From Lunasporangiospora selenospora (lineage: Eukaryota; Mortierellomycota; Mortierellomycetes; Mortierellales; Mortierellaceae), in the NCBI GenBank assembly GCA_015680635.1, contig JAABOA010000743.1, forward strand, positions 1-11,913: DNA of 11,913 nt, given 5' to 3'. The position numbers and the translations under genes were made by a program. Position 1 is the first letter of the stretch, and every line of letters starts with the position of its first letter. The notes beneath the pieces are model-generated. The model saw only the letters and a list, made by a program, of their open reading frames with translations. It had not been told where the DNA came from and searched no databases. Positions 1 through 7,073 of this stretch are shown here, piece by piece.

Positions 1-306
1 ACTCTCATTTTTAACTGGCAAATTTGCCTATTAAACCTTACGGTTTAAGGGATAACATCAAGTTGTAGTAATATGGCGACTCTGTCATTTAGGCAGAGCT
101 AATCTTGGTAACTCTGTTTACTGTAATAGTGGCAAATATTAATACAGGTTCCTGCTGCTGTCACAGGTGTTATTTATCCACGCAACACAATTAAACTGAC
201 CATAGACACTCAGACATCTCTTTATTTCATTCACCGTTATTCGACTAGATCTCTAAAATAGATCAAAACGATTTGTTGACGTCTAAACATTCGCTCCTTT
301 AGTTGT
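1..306. other. 3' flank of the acyl-CoA oxidase gene, no gene seen
   Basis: AT-rich stretch downstream of the oxidase stop codon. I see no convincing reading frame and no tRNA (no B-box-like GGTTCRANNCC). It contains a perfect 7-bp inverted repeat TTAAACC/GGTTTAA at 31-37 and 42-48 with a TTAC loop, of unknown meaning, and the oxidase poly(A) hexamer near 221-226. It is probably 3' UTR plus intergenic spacer. Confidence 0.6.
221..226 (-). promoter_or_regulatory. Poly(A) signal AATAAA of the acyl-CoA oxidase gene
   Basis: The minus strand reads AATAAA about 80 nt beyond the TAA stop at 307-309. That is a usual distance for a eukaryotic cleavage/polyadenylation hexamer. Seen as sequence only; use as a signal is inferred. 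Confidence 0.45.
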
Positions 307-3203
307 TTAGAGCTTGGCCGGGCCGTGCTGGTTCAAGAGTGGGACAATGAACTGTTTGAATTCTTCCACGGTATCGGCCTTGTTGATCGGCTGCTTCTGT
401 GCCTCATCCCAGAGACGCTTGTAGGCATCACCATCGTAGCTTCCCAGAGCACTGTTCAAGAAAAAGTCAGGGTAGTCAAATGCATCGCCAAGACCAACCA
501 TATCTACAGCTAGTTCGCTCTGAAGTGTCTTGATCTGCTGTCGAAGTGCCTGGCACTGGCTGGCAGACAGATAGAGGTCCTCGAGATAGTCACCGAGTGA
601 GGCTTGAATTGTGTGCAACGCAAAAAGATCCGAAAGCCGCTTCAAGACCTTCACCGTCTCAATAGAGTGTTTGTGGAGAGCAGCGTCCGAAATGGCCTCG
701 ATGGATGTCCTGACCAAGAAATACTGCGAGTGTGCGTGGCACAACCTCCAGCATTCCGTGTTCAAATCGCTCCAGATCGTGCCCTCCTGCATAGCTGTCA
801 CAGCAAGCTCGGCCACGAACCGGCCAGCGCGGTGCTCAAAGGCTGCCAACTGGATCTCAGGTTTGAGCCAGTCCTTAGGTTTGGCTGCAGCACATCTCTC
901 GGCCCGGAAGGAGGCCTGGTCGATTGTTCTGAGGAGATACTTTGAATAGGGCGTCACTTCATCGGGGTTGGTGGCTGCTTGCTTGATCTGCTTCAAAAGA
1001 TACCTCGCTGATTGTTGGGTTAACAGGAAATTGTCGCCCTGGGAAGATAAAATACGAGGTCAGAAGGGCGGATTGTGATAAAAAAAGAAATAGAATAAAT
1101 GAGCGGTACCAAGCAGGGCACCTGGCGTTGTGTGACTTACCTCGTACGTGTTGGAGGGAACATAGGAGGACCAAAGGTGTGAAAGGCCACTAAAGTAAGA
1201 ATAGCCATGACCACCCATCAACTTTCTGCAGTCCTCAATACCTGTCGCAGCAATGGTTGAGCAGGTAGTCTTTAACCCCGAACTGATGGCGTGAACCTCA
1301 GCAAGGGAGGAGACATTGTCCTGCATAAGCTCCAACAACATACTGTTGTACATCGAAGTCATTTTTTTGCCAGCTGCCAACATTGCAAAGACCTGAGCGA
1401 CCATGGGGAAGAGACGGGCTTGGACCATTGGGTAGTTGATCACCTGAGTCTCCAAGTGGGGGTTGGTAGTGTCCTTGAGGCTCGTTGGGACATTGAACTG
1501 ACGACGAACGGTGGTGTATCGAGTAGCGATGGTAGTAGCTCTAGCCAGGATCATACCAGCGCCATGAACCATTTGAGATCGAAGGAGCACCATCGAGCCA
1601 TACGAAAGCTTGTATCAAGAGGAGAGGGTGGAGAAGAATACAAGGATTTAGCAAAAGATGGACACGTCGAGAGTTATGTCTCAACTGTTTAGTTCTTTGG
1701 TCGAGACAAGATTTAATCTGTACCTTGCTGTGTGGAGGCTTGATATACTTGCCATCTCTGGTCACCTTTGCGAACCGCATCAACATGTTCTCTCTTGGGA
1801 TCGGGTACCGGTTGAAACGGACATCTATTATTTTTATTGTAGTAACGAAGGCACCAATGGTTTTCGAGTGAGTATACAATTACAATTACAATGCCAGAAG
1901 GAAGGTTTCATGATAAGCGAATCGACTTTTCCTTACAGCCATTGTCAATCTTTGAAAAGCCTCCGTAGGCCTTTGGTCCAATATCGCCAACGGTCACTCC
2001 AGTAAAGGGGCGGTGATCCTTGAGCGATCGAATCGGGACGATGAATCCATGCGCGCCGTGGTCTTTACCGTCAATGATCAGACGAGCCTGGATGAGAGCA
2101 TGCGTGGCAACGGCGCCCAGGCCTCCAATCCACCACTTTGACGCAGAGAAGGATTCGCTGTGAAGAACCCACTGATCCATATCACGGTCCAGAGTAGCAG
2201 TGGTCTCCAACTCAGACAAATTGCCTAGTCAGTGAAAGTGCAAGATGAGAGGATGGAATGCGACCTGGGTTAACTTTTTTTCCACAATAAGGCCCCTCAA
2301 TGTCGGTGCTGTTGTGACATACTTCCGTGTCCGAGTTCAGTTTGTGCGTAGCAACCGATGATCTGGTGCTTCTCACAAAGAGGGCCCCAGAACTTGGCTT
2401 GCTCGTCCGAACCCTGCGCATAGATGATCGGGATAAATGCCGTCTCATGCAAAGTAATCTAGAATAATGGCGCCCACCGATCGGGTGCAGGACCGAAACC
2501 ACAGAAAAAGTGAGTGAACTTTGTTTCCCCTTTGTCTCCATGTGACAATAATGGGCAATTGAACTTACAGGAAGATATTCGTCAATAAATCCCAGGCCTG
2601 CAACCAGAAGGGAGTGTTTCCCCCGCACAAAAGAAGGGTGGTCAGAGACGGTTCAAAAGCAACCAGAAGCAGAGAGACGTGAAAGGTTGGCCCGAATATC
2701 TAGGGCTTGATCTCTCCTCAAGGCGCTCTTTAGGCCTCAAATATCAAGTTCTGGATCAAAGGCCACTCTTGTTTACTCACAGATAAGCATCTCTTCTTGA
2801 GTCAGCTTGTGTTCTTCCTTGAGCTGGTAGAGGCGGAGACTCATTTCCAGACCTCGCTTCACATCCTCAATTCTACTCAAGCCGACTCTAATTGAAGCGA
2901 AAAGTGGGACCCAAAAAGTATCAGTTTATTTGTCAAGGGGTGAAAGGAGGAAGAGAGGGTGGAGGAAGAGGAGCACATAGACCAAACATCAAGAATTTTC
3001 TCGATTATGGGGTAGAATTTTGTTTATCCGACTCACCGGTTGTCGTTGCTAAAGACGGGGTCGTTGGCAACAAGAGCGGCCAGTTCTCGACGTCGCTTAA
3101 TGTGCTCATTGGAACCATGAATGTAACGGGTCATGTCGTCAATAGGGAACGAGGTCTTTGCCCTGGCAGCAGCCAGGTCCTTCATCTGCTGAGAAGATTC
3201 CAT
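307..3203 (-). CDS. POX1: Peroxisomal acyl-CoA oxidase, 8 exons
   Basis: Oxidises acyl-CoA to trans-2-enoyl-CoA with FAD, passing electrons to O2 to give H2O2; this is the first step of peroxisomal beta-oxidation. Exons in transcript order: 3203-3037, 2887-2781, 2597-2569, 2458-2323, 2224-1937, 1824-1724, 1608-1141, 1038-307; all introns are GT-AG. They join in phase to 675 codons plus stop, the normal family length. Family landmarks seen: AQTELGHGSN (138-148) followed by LETTAT, SKWWIGGLG, PRENML, the VRRQF region, GGHGY (408-412) and NTYEGDN (429-435). E432 of the YEG motif aligns with the catalytic base of the acyl-CoA dehydrogenase/oxidase family. The last residues AKL form a PTS1 import signal. 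The start is the first in-frame ATG before the conserved N-terminal helix; ATG seven codons further in (after SSQQ) is possible. Divergent from RRP43. Exon joins rest on homology, not transcripts. Confidence 0.93.
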
Positions 3204-3276
3204 TAGGTTGAGAAGGAGCGAGAAAAGTGAATGAGGATGAGAATGAAGAGATGGGAAGTAAAATAAATAGGTCGAG

Positions 3277-3282
3277 CCGAGG
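3277..3282 (-). promoter_or_regulatory. CCTCGG hexamer upstream of acyl-CoA oxidase
   Basis: CCTCGG on the coding strand, about 75 nt before the oxidase ATG. In ascomycetes this hexamer is the core site of the FarA/FarB-type zinc-cluster activators of fatty-acid catabolism. Whether this organism uses such factors is unknown, and a 6-mer can occur by chance. Confidence 0.2.
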
Positions 3283-3573
3283 GCAAAGGAGTGACACCAA
3301 AATCCCTCGTCGGCTCGCCCCTCGACAGTTTCTGTATTTTCTCTTTGCTGTCCCAATACCATGTTACTGTATCACAGCTGTGGAGAGGACAGAGGTGGAG
3401 CTGTTTGCTATTCTTCTCACGCCTCGCTTCCTAACCCACTTGGTCCATCAAAGTGTGCCGATCATCCAAGCACCTGCGGTTCGGGCGACGCAACCAAAAC
3501 ATATCCTTTTGCTCCACAAATAAGAAGGAGATCCGGCACAACCTCCTGCGCGCGCCCAACTGCCCGTAGGCAC

Positions 3574-3583
3574 ATCACGTGAT
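3574..3583. promoter_or_regulatory. Perfect palindromic E-box ATCACGTGAT
   Basis: A 10-bp perfect palindrome with CACGTG core, 126 bp upstream of the RRP43 ATG. It fits the RTCACRTG consensus of Cbf1/USF-type bHLH proteins on both strands. Binding is inferred from the motif. Confidence 0.4.
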
Positions 3584-3587
3584 ACAC

Positions 3588-3602
3588 CACACACACACAC
3601 AC
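3588..3602. repeat. CA dinucleotide microsatellite
   Basis: Seven CA units plus C, just downstream of the E-box in the RRP43 upstream region. Likely length-polymorphic. Confidence 0.85.
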
Positions 3603-3613
3603 TGACTGTGACT

Positions 3614-3679
3614 ATGGTTCAGAGATCAAGATCAACACAAGACTTTATTTTTTTTCTTCTCATTCGCCCCCAGTACTAA
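3614..3679 (+). other. Possible upstream ORF in the RRP43 leader (21 codons)
   Basis: An ATG at 3614 opens a 21-codon frame ending in TAA at 3677-3679, 29 nt before the RRP43 ATG and out of frame with it. It matters only if transcription starts upstream of 3614, which the sequence does not tell. Confidence 0.25.
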
Positions 3680-3708
3680 CAAACAGACTGAGTACAAGTA
3701 CCATTGCT

Positions 3709-4853
3709 ATGGCCTCCACATCTATTTCAGTCAGCGCAGCCGAGTCGCCTGCATTCTCATTCTCAGCCTCAACTTTCCAAAAGCTTCATCCTGTTGAATT
3801 CTTCCGCAAGTTCATTTCTCAGGGGGTTCGACCCGATGGCCGACTACTTGAAGGCTTCCGCCCAACCACAGTTCATAAGAATGTCGTCTCGACCGCGAAC
3901 GGGTCGGCTATGGTCCGTATTGGAGGAACAACAGTGATTTGTGGAGTCAAAGCAGAAGTTGCCGAGCCCAAAATGGACTCACCCAATCAAGGATACCTTG
4001 GTACGAAGGGGAACATCAAACCAGCTTCTAAACTATGTTTTTGTCTAGATGAGTGCGTTTTTTTTCTGCATATGCAAGCCTATAAACTGATGGTGCAATC
4101 TTGTCATTTACATTTTTAGTTCCAAACGTGGAGTTGTCGCCAATGTGCTCAAGCTCGTTTAGACCAGGACCTCCAAGTGAGCAGGCACAGGCAGTGTCAG
4201 AGGCAATTAATCGCGTGTTGAAGGAGAGCAAGGTCTTGGATTTGACAGATCTCTGCATTGAGGAGGGTAAAGCAGTGTGGGCACTTTGGGCAGATGTCTC
4301 TTGCGTCAGTTATGATGGCAATATTTATGATGCTGCGCTTTTATCGGTCATGACCGCCCTTTCTGATGGTACGAGACTTTAATTTGATCCGCACGAAAAT
4401 GCATCTCGTCTCCCCTTTTGACTCGAGAAGGAATGTTGCAATTAGTCAGACGGTCGAGTCCATGGCGATTTTAACCCCCCCCCCCCCACTTTTGTCTTTC
4501 ATTATCCCTCTCTAGTCCGCATTCGCAAGCCAACATACAACGAAGGAATCATCAAAGTCTCTGGTGCCGAGATTTTGGATGATGAAAATTCGTTCACACT
4601 CAATCTTGCCAGGACACCTCTCAGTGCTACATTCTCGCTTTTCGATAGCTCCATGGCGTTGCTCGCTGATGCCAATGCCGCTGAAGAGGCTATTTGTCAG
4701 GGTGAGATCTCGGTCACACTTGATGAAAAAGGTCAGATTTGCGCATTGTCCAAAGTGGGCGCAGCATCGAGTTCACAAACTTTGTTGAGGCAGTGCATTG
4801 CCACGGCAAGGACGCGTACGGATGAGCTCCGGTCTATCATTCGGTCACAGTAA
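3709..4853 (+). CDS. RRP43: Exosome complex component RRP43 (EXOSC8-like), 3 exons
   Basis: One of six RNase PH-like ring subunits of the RNA exosome, which trims 5.8S and other RNA 3' ends and degrades RNA in nucleus and cytoplasm; in eukaryotes the ring is a non-catalytic channel for Rrp44/Rrp6. Exons: 3709-4000, 4120-4368, 4516-4853; they join in phase to 292 codons plus stop, close to the family (human about 276). Landmarks: PVEFFRKF (28-35), RPDGR (41-45), STANGSAMVRIGGTTVICGVKAE region (61-83), GYLVPNVELSPMCSS (95-109), RPGPPSEQAQ, DLCIEEGKAVW, and a second RNase PH domain half from about 185. The order and spacing match EXOSC8 rather than RRP42/RRP45. The start has G at -3 and +4. Both introns begin GTACGA. 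Converges on RPC40. Confidence 0.93.
4475..4487 (+). repeat. Poly-C tract in RRP43 intron 2
   Basis: A run of 13 C residues, 28 nt before the acceptor AG at 4514-4515, inside the 147-bp intron. It contributes to a pyrimidine-rich 3' end of the intron. It is prone to sequencing and replication length error, but an error there would not change the protein. Confidence 0.9.
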
Positions 4854-4859
4854 AATAAA
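4854..4859 (+). promoter_or_regulatory. AATAAA overlapping the end of RRP43
   Basis: AATAAA starts at the first base after the TAA stop, and more copies follow in the A-rich tract. If the first is used the 3' UTR would be very short; a later copy is as likely. Confidence 0.35.
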
Positions 4860-5177
4860 AAAAAAAGAAATAAAAGAAAAAAGACAAATAAAAGAAAAGG
4901 AAAAAAAAAAAAAGGAAAAAAAAGCAGCAAAAGGACAGTTAAATTTCGCGATTTGGATTTGCGCAAGAGCTTTAATTGTAATAGCACCATGAGTGCTTCT
5001 ATTTGTTTGTTTACTCTCCAATATGAAAGAGTGAAATCGTGTTGTATGTTGGTGTTGGAGGAGACGGTACACAAAGTTCTCAGGAATATGGTGGCGGCTT
5101 GGAGGATGTCGAGTGAGGATGCAGTAAAAGTAGTAAAAAAAAAACAAGGTCAAAAAAGTATTGAGAAAAGGCCATAT
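4854..5177. other. Convergent 3' spacer between RRP43 and RPC40, A-rich
   Basis: It begins right after the RRP43 stop with about 80 nt composed almost only of A and G (4854-4930), including AATAAA at 4854-4859 and further AATAAA copies. The rest is ordinary sequence with no coding frame I trust; frames opening across it are low-complexity K/E or F/S runs. It must contain both transcripts' 3' ends. Confidence 0.6.
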
Positions 5178-6726
5178 TTAATCGGATTGGAGCGAGGCCT
5201 GGAGCGAACGCTTGACCTGAGCACACTTGTCAAACAAGACCTGAACAGCCTGAACAAACAAATCCTGAGGCTCAATTGCTCCCACAGACTCGATTGAAAC
5301 TGACGATTAACAAAAAAAAAAAAGAAAAAGAGAGAGTAGGTTAATAAACTGTCTGGTTTCCTTCAAAAACGCTCGTTCATTAGTCTGGGAAGGGTACATT
5401 CCCTTCTATAGTCAATATGCCAGGCTCGCCATCCAACTTACAGATAAAGTGATCACGGACACGGGTGAGCTTGACCTTGTTCTCAAATTCATGGTGGCGG
5501 AGAACCTCTCGTGAGACGGTATCCTTCCTTGGGTTAACAACTACAGCCTTCTGAACACCATTCTCAACAACAAGGTCGACAACGCCTTCGGGGAAGCACT
5601 TTTGGAATCTGGCTGCGCTCTCTCCAATGATCTCTCCGTTGACCAAGATCTCGGGCAAAAGGCGGTATGTTGCCGTGGCGACGGGGGACCATTTGGCATG
5701 GTCCTGTCCAATACCCTTCTCACAGTGAACTTCCACATCAATCTCCTGTCCTGGTCTGAGCTTGGCAACGACAATATCGTCATAAACTGGCTTGATTGGG
5801 CACTCCTTGAAACGCTCCTCCTGGTTGCCCTTAGGGTCCCACTCGAGATCGCCCGAGTAGATAGTCGAGTGGACGTATTTCTTAAGAGGATCAGTCTCTG
5901 TAGGTGAAGCTTTAGGGTTGTGTGCACATTTGGCTTTGAGCTTAAAGACGATCGTGTTGAGATCCGTGGGTGTGTCGTCCTTGGATTTAAAGTCGAACTT
6001 GGTTGGGTCAGCAAGGATAGGGACCAGACCAAAGCGATGAGCGAGAATCTCGTCAGCGACCACAGAAGTGTTGTTCATAATAAAGACGTTCGAGATGGCC
6101 ATCGTTGGGACCTCGGCGATCAAAATTCTCCGGAAGGCATTGGCAACAGAAGCATCGACTCCAATCATGTCAAACTCCATATCCGTCTTGGACATGCGGT
6201 TGATCTTGATCTTGAAGTTCTGTTGTAGTTGAAGGTGAATGAGGGAGGGCCCAACCAGCCCAAGAATTTAGTCGTTAGATTCTCTGTTTTGCATAGATTC
6301 CCAAAAAATAAAGTCAAACTGGCAAAAGTTGATATCACAGTGGCATCTTGGTTTCTTTTTCTTTCTCCCAAAATCACTTTTCTTCTTTTCGATTTGATCT
6401 TCTCCTGGAAACTATGACAACGGGACAGCATTGCTTACATACCTCCTTGAACTTTTCAAGATCCCATGCCAGATCAACCCCTGGATAGTTGTGTGGATAG
6501 TCCGTGGAGGCAGTCTATAGAGTTGGTGAAGGAAGAGAGGCGGGGCCAGATTCCATTAGTTGACGTAGAGCAACAGCGCACCTTGAGGTGAGTATGACTA
6601 CTGAGCTGCAGGTCCAAGAAAAGCGAGGGAGTAGCGTACGCTGGTAACACGGTCACGCTCGACCATGACCCGAGAGCGCAGGGCGATGATGTCGTTGTGT
6701 TTGAAATCTTTCTTCTCGGGAACCAT
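5178..6726 (-). CDS. RPC40: DNA-directed RNA polymerases I and III subunit RPC40 (AC40/POLR1C), 4 exons
   Basis: Alpha-like subunit that pairs with AC19 and seeds assembly of RNA polymerases I and III, which make rRNA, 5S rRNA and tRNA in nucleolus and nucleus. Exons: 6726-6640, 6514-6443, 6219-5442, 5299-5178; they join in phase to 352 codons plus stop (yeast 335, human 346). Landmarks: RVTSTASTDYP near the N-terminus (yeast has RVTNTTSTDFP), DMEFDMIGVDASVANAFRRI (66-85), AEVPTMAI, DEILAHRFGLVPI (109-121), LRPGQEIDVEVHCEKGIG, HAKWSPVATATYRLLP, and VRDHFIFSIES across the last intron. The last exon encodes 39 residues ending QASLQSD, the normal alpha-helical tail; without it the protein would stop in intron sequence. 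The ATG lies in a strong context (GCAGCCATGG). Tandem downstream of DRS1 (347 bp), convergent with RRP43. Confidence 0.95.
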
Positions 6727-7073
6727 GGCTGCGAACTTCTGAGCAATGAATGAAGGATGTGATGTTATAATGGCAAATGCAAATGCAAGAATAAAAAAAA
6801 AAAAAAAAAAAAACGATGTTTAAAGCGCCACAATTATCAAAATAGAGTCCTATTTTTTTGACACAGAAAGTTTACTCTTTGCCTCCTCACCTCCACAGTC
6901 TCAGCCACCATGTTCTCGTGACTTCCTGTTTTTGAGATAGAAGGGTGTCGCATTATCTCGACCCTGGTTAAACGAAACTTTAATGTGAAAAGAGGGGGGG
7001 AAGGGTAGTCTATTGGGAATGCAAGTAAATGTTGGATGCTGCCAAGGAGAGAAGGGGAAATAGGTGTACTGAT
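6727..7073 (-). promoter_or_regulatory. RPC40 upstream region and DRS1 3' flank
   Basis: A 347-bp spacer between two minus-strand genes. Near RPC40 it holds a T21 tract (coding strand) and a CAAATG CAAATG tandem (about 6774-6785). Near DRS1 it holds ATTAAA at 6984-6979, roughly 90 nt past the DRS1 stop, a plausible poly(A) hexamer. No gene is seen; the ATG at 6909 with good context opens only three codons. Confidence 0.5.
6793..6813. repeat. Poly(dA:dT) tract, 21 bp, upstream of RPC40
   Basis: Uninterrupted A21 on the plus strand, about 70 bp upstream of the RPC40 ATG. Such tracts exclude nucleosomes in fungal promoters; that role here is inferred. Confidence 0.85.

Larger units (their letters stand above)
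3204..3708. promoter_or_regulatory. Divergent intergenic promoter between acyl-CoA oxidase and RRP43
   Basis: This 505-bp spacer separates two genes transcribed away from each other, so it should carry both promoters and 5' UTRs. On the oxidase strand it shows a TATTTATT element (3269-3262) and a CCTCGG hexamer (3282-3277). Nearer RRP43 are the palindrome ATCACGTGAT, a CA repeat, a T-rich stretch (about 3645-3660) and a short upstream reading frame. No clear TATA box is seen for RRP43. Promoter function is inferred from gene layout. Confidence 0.6.

Noticed and set aside
31-48. TTAAACC/GGTTTAA inverted repeat as a terminator or element end
   Set aside because: Only 7 bp and AT-rich, no second copy or target duplication seen; eukaryotic Pol II genes do not use hairpin terminators.
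3234-3244. AGGATGAGAAT upstream of the oxidase and again at 10195-10205 upstream of DRS1, resembling the GATGAG core of the PAC element
   Set aside because: It lacks the full GCGATGAG, is in the leader of the non-ribosomal gene, and is absent upstream of RPC40 and close to RRP43.
4733-5153. Minus-strand frames rich in F and S over the A-rich spacer, resembling membrane segments
   Set aside because: They come from translating the poly-purine tract on its opposite strand; low complexity with no start context or homology.
5541-6032. 163-codon minus-strand frame inside RPC40
   Set aside because: S/T/R-rich out-of-phase shadow of the conserved RPC40 exon.
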